Positions 1 through 8,212 of a DNA stretch of 33,300 nucleotides are shown here, one piece after another. The position numbers were made by a program, and so were the translations under genes. Each line of letters opens with the position of its first letter. Position 1 is the first letter of the stretch. The notes beneath the pieces were generated by a model, which worked only from the letters and a program-made list of their open reading frames with translations, was not told the DNA's origin and made no database searches. Origin of the DNA: Candidatus Fermentibacteraceae bacterium (lineage in GTDB: Bacteria; Fermentibacterota; Fermentibacteria; Fermentibacterales; JCC-6); the NCBI GenBank assembly GCA_016744855.1, contig JADGDO010000013.1:1-33300 (forward strand). The letters run 5' to 3'.

Positions 1-43
1 GAATAGCAGACAGCATTTCATTATTGCGGGAAATTGTTGCGGC

Positions 44-72
44 TTGATTTTCAGTCTTATACCTATTATTAC
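44..72 (+). promoter_or_regulatory. Possible sigma70-like promoter
   Basis: A TTGATT hexamer at 44-49 is followed after 17 nt by TATTAC at 67-72. This lies 35 nt upstream of the first start codon. Both boxes are imperfect and the region is AT-rich, so a chance match is possible. Confidence 0.25.
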
Positions 73-106
73 TTATACTAATGGTAAACAGTAGTAGGAG
101 GTTATA

Positions 107-1441
107 ATGAAAATCAGATTTCTCTTCATTTTACTGCTTCTTCTTACAACAGCAGGCATTGTTAATGCTTATGACACATGGCTGAATACATTCGACTGTC
201 CCGGTTTCTGTTACGATCTGTTTGTGCTGCCCCCGGAAGGTGGGGGTACTGTGTTCGCCTGTTACAGTTATCTAACCAAAGATGATCTTACTACCTGGCT
301 GGTGAAGGCTGACAACACCGGCGACATCATCTGGCAGCACAGTTATGATCTGCCACCAAGGGGGCTTGCACAGGTGCCCGGTGGAGGAAGTGTCCTCCTC
401 ATCGGCTATTCCACTGACTATAAGTTGATCAGATTCGATACAAGCGGAAACACTGTATGGAGTATTGATCTACCGGTTTCTGCAGCTGCTCTTCACATTA
501 CTGACGACGGGTACATTCTTCTTCGGTATGGATCTGAGATCCAGAAAAGGGATCTGGATGGTGGGATTATATGGACACTCCCTGAACCCCCTCAAATGGA
601 TGCTGTAACATGCATTAATGAGGCTCCTTCAATGCCCGGTGGTTTTACTGTGGCAGGTGAAGAAGACGGATGGTTCCAGCTCGGAATAGCAGACTCAAAC
701 GGCGTTGTCCCATGGACCGGGGAATTTCATGACCCTTACTATGGTTACGAATCGACGAATGGAGCTTACTCTGATTCTGAGGGGAACTGTTTCGGCTGTG
801 TTACCTACTCCACCAGTTATCCTCCACCGGATGCAGTGGGATGGGTTCTAAGGGTAGACGAAGGTGGTACACTCAACTGGTCAAAGGAGTTTAACCAAAC
901 GGGAGGCATTTGCCCTTCCCCTGAAGGTAATGTCGTGGTTGCAGGTAACGATGTCGGAGCTGAATTCTTCATTCGCTTCCTGACTCCTGAAAGCGGTGCT
1001 ACTACCTCGCTAATTCTGCACGGTATTCCGGGGGTCGCTATGTATCCTCAAGACATGGTTCCATGCTCTGATGGGGGATACCTTGTAGGAGGCTATGCCG
1101 AAGCCGATGTCTTCATCGCCAGAATCGATTCGCTGGGATTGATCAACGGCACAGGTATCGAGGACTCTGATGTGCTTCATCCTGAGATAACCGTTTCACC
1201 CAACCCCGCATCACTTTTTACTGAAATCAATGTCACATTACCTGTTGCCTATGAAGGAACAGCAGTTGTCTACGACCTGAGAGGCAGAAAGATTACTGCC
1301 ATTGTGATTCCTCCGGGAGAAAATGCTCTGAACTGGGATCTGAGGGATTCAGGCGGGAGGGATGTACCAAGCGGCTTGTACTGCGTAGTAGTAACTGCCT
1401 ATGATGCTACTGCAATTGGCAGGGTCATGGTGTTGAGATAA
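107..1441 (+). CDS. Secreted beta-propeller-like protein with C-terminal sorting domain
   Basis: This 444-residue protein has a signal peptide (MKIRF, a Leu-rich core, then NAYD) and was probably exported to the cell surface or medium. The body carries repeated blade-like units with a D-x-x-G turn followed by a Trp strand, such as ADNTGDIIW, DTSGNTVW, DLDGGIIW and DEGGTLNW. This resembles PQQ-type beta-propeller repeats. The last ~80 residues (from about 363) contain VSPNPAS, a beta-sandwich strand pattern, VYDLRGRKI and PSGLYCVVV, the hallmark of type IX secretion type-A sorting domains. The ATG follows AGGAGG at 96-101 with 5 nt spacing. No catalytic motif is visible, so a binding or structural role is as likely as enzymatic. 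Sorting by a true T9SS is inferred; no T9SS machinery lies in the window. Confidence 0.85.
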   Translation: MKIRFLFILLLLLTTAGIVNAYDTWLNTFDCPGFCYDLFVLPPEGGGTVFACYSYLTKDDLTTWLVKADNTGDIIWQHSYDLPPRGLAQVPGGGSVLLIGYSTDYKLIRFDTSGNTVWSIDLPVSAAALHITDDGYILLRYGSEIQKRDLDGGIIWTLPEPPQMDAVTCINEAPSMPGGFTVAGEEDGWFQLGIADSNGVVPWTGEFHDPYYGYESTNGAYSDSEGNCFGCVTYSTSYPPPDAVGWVLRVDEGGTLNWSKEFNQTGGICPSPEGNVVVAGNDVGAEFFIRFLTPESGATTSLILHGIPGVAMYPQDMVPCSDGGYLVGGYAEADVFIARIDSLGLINGTGIEDSDVLHPEITVSPNPASLFTEINVTLPVAYEGTAVVYDLRGRKITAIVIPPGENALNWDLRDSGGRDVPSGLYCVVVTAYDATAIGRVMVLR

Positions 1442-1916
1442 CTGCCCGGGACCTCACGCGTGGTGTTCCGACAGGGAAGGTCAGAAACCACTTGGTGATT
1501 TAGAAGCCAGTTTCGAAACTCCACAACAGTCCAGCTTCTTCCATGCGTGCTAAGATACTGAATTTCCTCTGTGGTACAGATGAAATCCATGTTCTGGAAG
1601 CCGACCTCTACTTTATCATGGTTCCAGTAGACTGCTTATCTAAAGGCAAGCAAGGAAACCGGATATCAGGGTTTAAATGTTTCGATTCAATTCTTCTCAA
1701 AATTACTTGTGATCTGTTCTGATTGGTAGTTTTAGTCGAAAAAATAGCAACAACTACCCATCTAAATCAGGATTAGAACAGACCGATTCAAGTGGTTTAT
1801 TTTCAGCTATTGAATTCATCCAAACTATGACGGTAACTAACCCAGTTGGCATCAAAAAATTCTTTTTGATGCTAGCTTGTGTTTATGAACATTTCTCAAT
1901 AACAGGGAGTGATGGT
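1442..1916. other. Gene-free intergenic region
   Basis: About 475 nt without a convincing gene. A 63-codon minus-strand frame at its left end overlaps the upstream gene and is unconvincing. The notable content is the imperfect palindrome at 1705-1793, annotated separately. Confidence 0.6.
1705..1793. repeat. Imperfect ~90-bp inverted repeat
   Basis: Three nested matching arms are visible: ACTTG (1705-1709) with CAAGT (1789-1793), TCTGTTCT (1713-1720) with AGAACAGA (1775-1782), and GGTAGTT (1725-1731) with AACTACC (1752-1758). The arms are colinear, so the DNA or RNA could fold into one interrupted hairpin. It ends 124 nt before the start of the cysteine-rich gene. It could be a MITE-like element, a structured leader, or a terminator remnant. 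Confidence 0.5.
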
Positions 1917-3350
1917 ATGATGAATGATCAGCTTATCGGTGGGGATCAAAGAGAAAGATTACTTAAAGATGTTTCTGAGGGTAATCTTGATGAAAACTTT
2001 ACAAAATTGACAAATTGCTTACCCGAAGTTGAAATGAGATTACTTGATCTGAAGGAACCCAGGGTTAAGATTGGCCAGAAGATTTTTGTCGAAACAGGTG
2101 GCATACGGTTACCGAAAGTTAACTACCTTACGGGTGGAATGGAAGAAGTACAGCTTACAGATGAATACCCTATTTTAGCCGAATTTGACAGTATTTCAGG
2201 TAAGAAGCGGGTAAAGTGTGATTATGATAAAGGTGTAATATCATTTACTGTCCCAGAGGGTGCAGTAGATTCTATGGTGAATTTCCTCATTCCAATGTGT
2301 GAAGAGAATGCTAAAAGTTGTTCTCTTGATAAGGATGCAGAGATGATTTCATCAGGGAATGATGTTCTATACCTCAAGGACAGCAGATACGTATATCTGC
2401 ATTACAGAGGTATTATGCTAATAGTCAAATGCGATTCCTGCAAAACAAATTCAATTTGCCCATTCGGAGCAATCAAGTTTGATTCGGAGGACAATTGCTT
2501 TGTTGATAAAAGCATTTGTAGAGGGCAAACCCGTGTAATCAGTGGAACTGAAAAAACACCTGATGGACGGTATGTAAATAGTGTGAAGTCTGAAATTCCA
2601 TGTTTTCTCTGTTTCAATGGAACAGAAAGCCTTTCCTCCAAATGTCTTCAGAGGAAAGTAAGCAAAGTTATGGATAGCTCAACGTGTGCCTGTGGTCAAT
2701 GTTCAGAGAGGATGCAGATCGTGGCTGGTGTATGCCTCAGAGGGCATTGTGATTATGATGCTATTTCAGGAGGGGCTTCTACTACCACTCGTTGCGGAAA
2801 TCAACCATCAATGGATAATCTTGGAGGAATCTATAAGGTTGATTTCGATAAGTGCGTTGGCTGCTATGAGTGCTACGACAACATTATTTGTGAGAGAGTA
2901 GTAATGAAAGCCCACATAAAGAAAAGGGCAAAAGCAAATTTTAACATCTTAAAAGTGAACTATGATCAAACGGTGAACCCCCATGTTGCTGAACTCCACA
3001 GCAAGTTCCCTGACAATAGGGTCTACTTCAGGATATGGGGAAGGGGGAGAAATGTTCTGATAGATCGTTGGATTGATGTTCAGTTCCCGCGCCCAGGAGA
3101 GTTAAGAGAACCTGTTCCTATTCTTCCTCATAGTATAGAAATGATCGACAGACTCTTCATAACAGCTTCAGTGAAGCCAGCTTTCTCTAAAGAACCACCA
3201 ATTGGTGCTGGACACCCGGTAGCAGAAACAAAAGTAATTGATTTGAAAAACATGATGAAATCACCTTATCCTAGATTAGCTAGTTTTTCTCTTAAATTCT
3301 TTGGAGTTATCGAGTTGGAGTATACTCTTTCAGAATTAGGTTACATCTAG
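1917..3350 (+). CDS. Cysteine-rich protein with two ferredoxin-like Fe-S motifs
   Basis: I do not recognise the family. From the chosen start the protein has 477 residues. The first ~160 carry little recognisable signal. The centre contains CDSCKTNSICPFGAI (C-x2-C-x5-C-P, as in 4Fe-4S ferredoxins), then more Cys-rich segments (CFLCFNG, CACGQCSE, CLRGHC). A second motif, KCVGCYECYDNIIC (C-x2-C-x2-C-x5-C), is followed by a Cys-poor C-terminal ~150 residues. Two iron-sulfur clusters, or a mix of Fe-S and zinc sites, are likely, suggesting electron transfer or a redox enzyme subunit. ATG 1917 has AGGGAG at 1904-1909 with 7 nt spacing; an in-frame upstream ATG at 1827 lacks such a site. The gene is roughly 41% GC by sampled lines, which looks lower than its neighbours and may mean transfer. 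It has no signal peptide and no partner gene beside it. Confidence 0.75.
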   Translation: MMNDQLIGGDQRERLLKDVSEGNLDENFTKLTNCLPEVEMRLLDLKEPRVKIGQKIFVETGGIRLPKVNYLTGGMEEVQLTDEYPILAEFDSISGKKRVKCDYDKGVISFTVPEGAVDSMVNFLIPMCEENAKSCSLDKDAEMISSGNDVLYLKDSRYVYLHYRGIMLIVKCDSCKTNSICPFGAIKFDSEDNCFVDKSICRGQTRVISGTEKTPDGRYVNSVKSEIPCFLCFNGTESLSSKCLQRKVSKVMDSSTCACGQCSERMQIVAGVCLRGHCDYDAISGGASTTTRCGNQPSMDNLGGIYKVDFDKCVGCYECYDNIICERVVMKAHIKKRAKANFNILKVNYDQTVNPHVAELHSKFPDNRVYFRIWGRGRNVLIDRWIDVQFPRPGELREPVPILPHSIEMIDRLFITASVKPAFSKEPPIGAGHPVAETKVIDLKNMMKSPYPRLASFSLKFFGVIELEYTLSELGYI

Positions 3351-3387
3351 AAAAATGCCACTGCCCCGAGCTGATCGGGGCAGTGGC
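3351..3387 (-). terminator. Strong terminator hairpin between convergent genes
   Basis: A perfect 13-bp stem (GCCACTGCCCCGA at 3357-3369 with its complement at 3375-3387) encloses a 5-nt loop. On the minus strand it is followed by ATTTTT, so it best serves the minus-strand TPR gene that ends at 3488. It starts 7 nt after the stop of the plus-strand gene and may stop both. Confidence 0.85.
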
Positions 3388-3487
3388 GTTCTGAAGCAAT
3401 TCTTGACCATACTGTAGAACCGGTTGCTCTCGAGTAGTCACTTAATGGCTTTGCTTCAGGTTTCTATCAGAGTCAAAGCTGTAAGCG

Positions 3488-5212
3488 CTAGTCTATCCCG
3501 TACTGATCTTTCAACCTGAAGGATTCAGTGATCCCATGCTGAACGCCGTTGTTAAAGGCTTCCTCATAGTCGGCAATGGCTTCATTTATCCTGCCGGCTC
3601 CTTCATAGCACTTGGCCCTGTTATAGAAAGCATCTGCTTTCCACTCCTTCCGAGTGTACCAGATAATCGCCTGAGAAAAGTCTTCAACAGCAGCATCAAA
3701 AGCTTTGTTAGCCATGTTTACTCTGCCCCTGCTGTAGTAGCCTCTGCCGTCATTGGGCTGCAGCTCGATCGCTTTGTTGTAGCATTCCAGTGCTTTCTGA
3801 TTGTTGCCTGCTCCATTGTAAGCATTGCCCAATGAGATCCAGGCATCCTTGTATCCTGGATCCATTTCCAGCGCTTTGCTAATAAATTCTATAGCTTCTG
3901 AGGAGTCACCGCCTGAGAGGTGCGTGTAGTAACCCAGGTTGTGGAGACACTTGGAAGTGTATCGCCAGTTCCAGTCACCCGGATAAATCTTTGCCTCGCC
4001 GAACATCTCAGAAGCTTTTCTGAAAGCTTCTATTGCGCTCTGGTAGTCGCTACGGTCTCCTTTTTCAATTCCTGATGTAAAGAAATCCATTGCAGATTGG
4101 TCTCCATAGGCATCTCTTCTTGCCTGCAGTGAGTAAGCATTACCGAAGTAGTCGGCCCTGGACAAGTCCTCCTTGGCCCGAGATTCATTGCCAAGTGCTT
4201 TATGGCATAGTGCTCTTGCATAAAATAGACCTGCCGAGAAGGGATTCTTCTGAATAGCGTTGTCAAGAATTTCAGCACCAAGCTCAGGTTTTCCCGATAC
4301 ACTTTAGAGGGTTCCAAGATTCTCAGGGTATCTTGAATTTTCCGAGTTCAACTGAATTGCTTTCAGATAATCTGCTTCAGCCTCCGCATCACGAGAGGTG
4401 AGATAAAAGAGCCAACCCCTTCTGCTGTAGGCTTCGGCTGAATCAGGAAAGAGTTCTATTGCTTTATTGTAACTGGTTTCCGCTTGATCATTGATTTTCA
4501 TTGAAGTGAGCTTATCGCCAAGCTCCAGTTTAATGTCAAACTCTTTTTTCTTTGTGCTGAAACCCTGAAGAAGGGCATCCTCTATCAGGTCAAGTGCCTG
4601 CTGAGTCTGATTCTGTGCCCAGCAGTCTCTGGCGAAAGCTATCTTTTCCTCTGGGGTGTTCAGTGGTTCACCGTTGTAGTTAAGCATGTATCCGGAATAA
4701 GCATCCCCAAGCTCTGCTGCTTTTCTGTAATCGGAATATGCCTCATCCTGCTTGTTCTGATTGAACCTGCTTATTGCTCTTTGCTGCCATGCTAGAGTGT
4801 GTGCTGGGTCTAGCTCAACAGCTTTTGTGAATTCTCCCTCTGCCTCTGCCGCCTTCCCAAAGGCATTGTTAAGAAGACTGCCCAATCGATAATGGGCTTC
4901 CGGGGAATCAGGATTGAAATCAACTGCCTTTTTCAGATGAAGGACAGCGCTTTCGTTTCTTCCCAGCCAGTACTCCGCCCAGCCCAGATGTGTATATGCC
5001 TCACTGTTCTCCGGATCCGCCTTTAGTGCTTTTTCTCCGTAGGCAACGGCATCTATGTACTGCCGTTTCTGGAACATTGCGCTGGAACAGAGGCTGTAAA
5101 GCCTGGACTGTTCCGTTTTGTCCACTCCCGAATCAATTGCTTTAAGGACCTCATCAATTGCATAGTTAAGAAGCCCTCTGTCCATTAGCTTTTCAACGAA
5201 TTCCAGACCCAT
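3488..5212 (-). pseudogene. TPR-repeat protein gene interrupted by one in-frame TAA
   Basis: Two minus-strand frames, 5212-4304 and the frame ending at 3488, are in the same reading frame and separated only by a TAA at 4304-4306. Reading through it continues TPR helices without a break: ENLGTL, stop, SVSGKPELGAEILDNAIQ, then ALCHKALGNESRAKEDLSRA. The joined product would have 573 sense residues made of tandem TPR units (for example AYTHLGWAEYWLGRNESA, AYSRRGWLFYLTSRDAEA and DAWISLGNAYNGAGNNQKA), normally a protein-interaction scaffold. The stop sits where TPR units often have Tyr (LGTL-Y), one base from TAC or TAT. The ATG at 5212 has an AGGGGGGG-type ribosome binding site and is preferred over an upstream TTG at 5233. 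Alternatives are a sequencing error, stop readthrough, or two separate polypeptides. No signal peptide is visible, so it is probably cytoplasmic. Confidence 0.8.
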
Positions 5213-5735
5213 TATACCCCCCCTTTGTAACAAGCAGCGTAAAAACCCAATAGCAGACTACTATTATTAACAATTATGAGTCAATTGACTACCCTATCAG
5301 AAAAGCAGTGTCGACACAATGCACCGCTATGTTATTGACCCAATAATCCTACTGGAATTCTCTGATCACGCTCTTCACTGTCTAGCTCTCATTTAAGTAT
5401 TCAAGCGAATTTCCCTTCCAGTTACTCGGGGCTTTAGATCCTGATACTCTTCATGGACTTGAGGGATACTGTCTAAGAAATTGCAGCATCCTTGAATAGG
5501 CAGAAAGCTAGCAGCTCATCTTCCTGGATGGAAACAGATTTCTCTCCTGTAAACTTCGTTGAAATGATCTCTGATTAAATTAGCTAGTCCGGGCAGAAGA
5601 AATGCCGCTTTTCTCTTGGTTTACCCGAGTCAGAACTTTTTCCTACAGGATCCATTCTTGCTTTTCGGGTGTATAGATTCTTTGAAGGCAGGTATACTGA
5701 GCTAGTTCGTACCTTGTATTGAATTTAGAACCTAG

Positions 5736-5838
5736 CTATTCCCGCAGCTCAACTTCGCACCCTCTGCCTTTCAATAAATCTGTTGTTTTCATTTTATTGC
5801 TCTCCTCACAAATGATGAGCTGGAGGCAATCGAAAAGC
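5736..5838 (-). pseudogene. 3' remnant of a leucine-rich-repeat gene
   Basis: Read on the minus strand, the end of this stretch translates as NKMKTTDLLKGRGCEVELRE followed by TAG. It matches the C-terminus of the intact LRR protein at 15783-16538, which ends NQMEIVDFLKSRGCAVELQE and TAG. Nucleotide identity is high over the last ~70 nt. An upstream FDCLQ also recalls LDCLK of the intact protein, with a short deletion between. Similarity fades above about 5838. No start codon or further repeats remain, so this is the tail of a lost paralogue rather than a gene. Confidence 0.75.
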
Positions 5839-6071
5839 TTGTTCAAAATGAATTGTCCAGCAGTCGTTCACTAACAGAATGAATTCCCATTCTTTTCGAG
5901 GAGTCTGCTCTGAAAAATCTCAACTTTTCTTAGCGGAAGTGAGACCGATTATGAGGGTCGGAGAGTTTACCTGCAGCCTTAGCAAAGTGCAGTAGACATC
6001 GATCGGTCGAGCTAATTAATTGCAGGACCATATCACAGGAGAACCGACGATTATTGTTTTGTGAAACTGAT

Positions 6072-6100
6072 TTGTTTTGCATAAAATAGATTTGTATACT
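6072..6100 (+). promoter_or_regulatory. Possible promoter for the radical SAM operon
   Basis: TATACT at 6095-6100 is a good -10 box, with TTGTTT at 6072-6077 spaced 17 nt upstream as a weak -35. It would leave a leader of about 120 nt before the gene at 6228. Other TATACT-like boxes exist nearby (near 6170), so the exact promoter is uncertain. Confidence 0.3.
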
Positions 6101-6227
6101 AAATGCGTTAGATGCTTGATAAGTGTTTATCTGTTGTTTGCGAGTTGAAAGGCAGAGTGGATTAATCAGTATACTATTAAGGTTATTTCAGCCTAAATTC
6201 ATCCTTTTTGTTGAGAGATAGTTGGGT

Positions 6228-7322
6228 ATGCGAACGCGTCGGCCAATATCGATCAATAACAGCCTTGTTCACGGAATATGCAATTACTCCTGCAGGTTGT
6301 GTGGTGTTAATAAGACGAACTACAGGGGGCCGAAAGAGTTTCAGCCGTATGATGTAACCAAAACCCTTATTAAACGGATACTTGAAGCTGCTTCTTCTGG
6401 GATATATGTACGTTACGTAGCCATTTCAGGTGATGGCGAGGCGACCCTACATCCGGAATTTGCAGACAGGTTGAGGATGTTTGGTGATATGCTCAGGGGG
6501 TGGGACGCATCCATAATGCCCCCACCGGAGATTTCAGTTGTCAGCAACGGTTCGTCGTTATACAAACCAGAGGTTATGGCACCCTTCAAGGAAAACAGTA
6601 TTTCGTTAATTATCTCTTTTCCCACAAACGATGCGGAGTCGTACGGATTGATAATGAAAGGCGACAGCGAACAGGGAGAAGCCCTGCTGTCCAGAGTCTT
6701 GCCGGGTATTGAGAAGGCGATGGCTCTTCGTGCATGCGGCCAACTTTCCAAGCTTTATTTTCACATTTCACCTCCTGAAATCGAGATTATCAGGCGTGAT
6801 TTTCCTGAAACGATCAACTGCTTAACCGAAATCGCACGCAGGAATGAACTTCATGAGATAGAGCTTGTTCTTTTCCCCGCAACAAGTAATCGTTCAGGCT
6901 TACTGCGCAATTCTGTTACGTCGGTCGAAATGTATAGAGATCTATTCAAACGTTACAACGGTCAGGCTGTCAATGGAGTGAAAATCAGAATGCAGCTAGT
7001 GGTTAAGCGTTTTTTTCATAGCAGGGTTGAGATAGTCGACCTTGTCAGGAGTTTCAGATTCCCGTGTCTCTGGAACGCCAATTTCTTTATTGCCGCAGAT
7101 GGAAGTTCTATATGCTGTAACGATCAATCAGTGCGAAATCCACAGGGCAATATTCTGAACGAATCAATTGAGACTTTGATGCAATGCAAAGAGCGGTTTT
7201 TACCGGATGAAGTATGTGCTGGATGCAACCAGTCACCACAGAATCTTAAAGGTTCATTTCAAGCGGTGTTTTTCTCCTTAATCGCAAGATTACGTTTGTT
7301 GTTCGCTAAGATTCGTAGTTGA
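6228..7322 (+). CDS. Radical SAM protein with SPASM-like Cys tail
   Basis: The protein has 364 residues from ATG 6228. The radical SAM cluster motif C18-x3-C22-x2-C25 (CNYSCRLC) sits unusually close to the N-terminus. It is followed by ISGDGEATLHPEF, a variant of the GGE motif that contacts S-adenosylmethionine. The C-terminal part (FPCLWNANFFIAADGSSICC, then GNI, then C-x2-C in VCAGC) has the spacing of a SPASM or twitch domain that binds extra Fe-S clusters, common in peptide and small-molecule maturases. A TTG 6 nt upstream is an alternative start; the ribosome binding site is weak (GAGAG at 6213-6217). It heads a set with a FeeM-like acyltransferase and a B12-binding radical SAM protein, suggesting modification of a small molecule or peptide. 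The substrate cannot be read from sequence. Confidence 0.85.
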   Translation: MRTRRPISINNSLVHGICNYSCRLCGVNKTNYRGPKEFQPYDVTKTLIKRILEAASSGIYVRYVAISGDGEATLHPEFADRLRMFGDMLRGWDASIMPPPEISVVSNGSSLYKPEVMAPFKENSISLIISFPTNDAESYGLIMKGDSEQGEALLSRVLPGIEKAMALRACGQLSKLYFHISPPEIEIIRRDFPETINCLTEIARRNELHEIELVLFPATSNRSGLLRNSVTSVEMYRDLFKRYNGQAVNGVKIRMQLVVKRFFHSRVEIVDLVRSFRFPCLWNANFFIAADGSSICCNDQSVRNPQGNILNESIETLMQCKERFLPDEVCAGCNQSPQNLKGSFQAVFFSLIARLRLLFAKIRS

Positions 7323-7438
7323 TGTTCTGCATCGGAATTGAAACGCACTAGCACCTGAGCAATACTTCTCTTACCGGGGGTGTTATCAATAAATGCGGGG
7401 GTGAAAGTATCGATTCCAAGGATGAAAATACGGATAGT

Positions 7439-8212
7439 GTGTTCTCGGATTCAATCCTTACTTGTAAGATAGATGAGATGAAGGATGCGTTCAGTTTGGT
7501 ATATAGAACGTATTTGCAATCCGGCCTTCAAAAGACAGATCGATCTTTGATGAGAATAGGATTTTCCAATCTTCTGCCCTCGAGTTACCTGGTGATCATA
7601 AAAAGAAATGGGAAAGTATGCGGTACACTTACACTGGTAAGAGAAACCGATGGAAGACTTCCAATTGACGAGCTTTTTAGTAAAGAGATCTGCAAAATCC
7701 GTGATACTGGTTCTACTATTTGTGAATTCTCAGCTCTGGCTGTCGATACAACCCTGTCGAATGAGCATCGTATTGAAATACTGATGTCTCTCTTTAGAAA
7801 AGCTTTTATTCTTGGGAGCGAACTTCTAGGCTGTACCGATTTATGCATAATGATCCATCCGCGTCATTCTACCTATTATCAGAGGAAATTCTTTTTTGAA
7901 AGAATCGGGAAACTGTTACCATTAGAAAAAGTGAACGGAGCACCAGCAGTTCCTTTAAGACTTAATCTAAAGACATGCAGGGAACAGATACGTGAAAATG
8001 ATCCGGAAATGTATTGGTATTTCTATGAAAGTGACCACCGGATTATCAAGGAGCGGACAGTGTGTGAACTGAACCACCGGAGAAGCCTGTACGATATTGG
8101 ATTGGTTAACCATTTCAGGAAAATAAAACCGAATCTGCTGGAGAACCTGACAAGGGAGGAAAAGCGGATACTGGAAGGTTACTACCCTGGATTAAAAACG
8201 GATTTAGCATGA
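7439..8212 (+). CDS. FeeM-like N-acyl amino acid synthase (GNAT-type)
   Basis: The 257-residue product resembles the FeeM family, which transfers an acyl chain from acyl carrier protein to an amino acid and is related in fold to acyl-homoserine lactone synthases. Features seen are an N-terminal VYRTYLQSG, a strand run SSYLVIIKRNGKVCGTLTLV (about 49-68), CEFSALAVDTTL (95-106), a helix, and IMIHPRHSTYYQRKFFFERIG (137-157). VNGAPAVPLRLNL follows. PRH-x3-Y and the FE-x-IG segment are typical of the group. The GTG start at 7439 has no good ribosome binding site and the frame is open back to 7352, so the N-terminus may be longer through a non-ATG codon. The gene overlaps the next by 4 nt (ATGA), so the two are translationally coupled. 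No acyl carrier protein lies nearby. Family assignment is fairly firm; the product is unknown. Confidence 0.75.
   Translation: MFSDSILTCKIDEMKDAFSLVYRTYLQSGLQKTDRSLMRIGFSNLLPSSYLVIIKRNGKVCGTLTLVRETDGRLPIDELFSKEICKIRDTGSTICEFSALAVDTTLSNEHRIEILMSLFRKAFILGSELLGCTDLCIMIHPRHSTYYQRKFFFERIGKLLPLEKVNGAPAVPLRLNLKTCREQIRENDPEMYWYFYESDHRIIKERTVCELNHRRSLYDIGLVNHFRKIKPNLLENLTREEKRILEGYYPGLKTDLA

Larger units (their letters stand above)
5213..6227. other. Gene-poor kilobase with decayed sequence
   Basis: About 1 kb between divergent genes with no complete gene. It contains the LRR gene scrap (5736-5838) and a possible promoter for the downstream operon (6072-6100). Around 5490-5620 a short minus-strand frame reads protein-like but is broken by stops on both sides. 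The region looks like degenerating coding DNA plus a long leader. Confidence 0.6.

Noticed and set aside
1399-1590. 63-codon minus-strand frame
   Set aside because: It overlaps the 3' end of a well-supported gene, has no clear ribosome binding site and shows no recognisable domain.
3488-4165. Treating the second TPR half as an independent gene with a TTG start
   Set aside because: It is in the same frame as the upstream half, and TPR sequence continues between the TAA and the TTG; one broken gene is simpler.
5490-5620. Protein-like minus-strand stretch in the gene-poor kilobase
   Set aside because: It reads reasonably for ~35 residues but has stops on both sides, no start signal and no similarity I can name.
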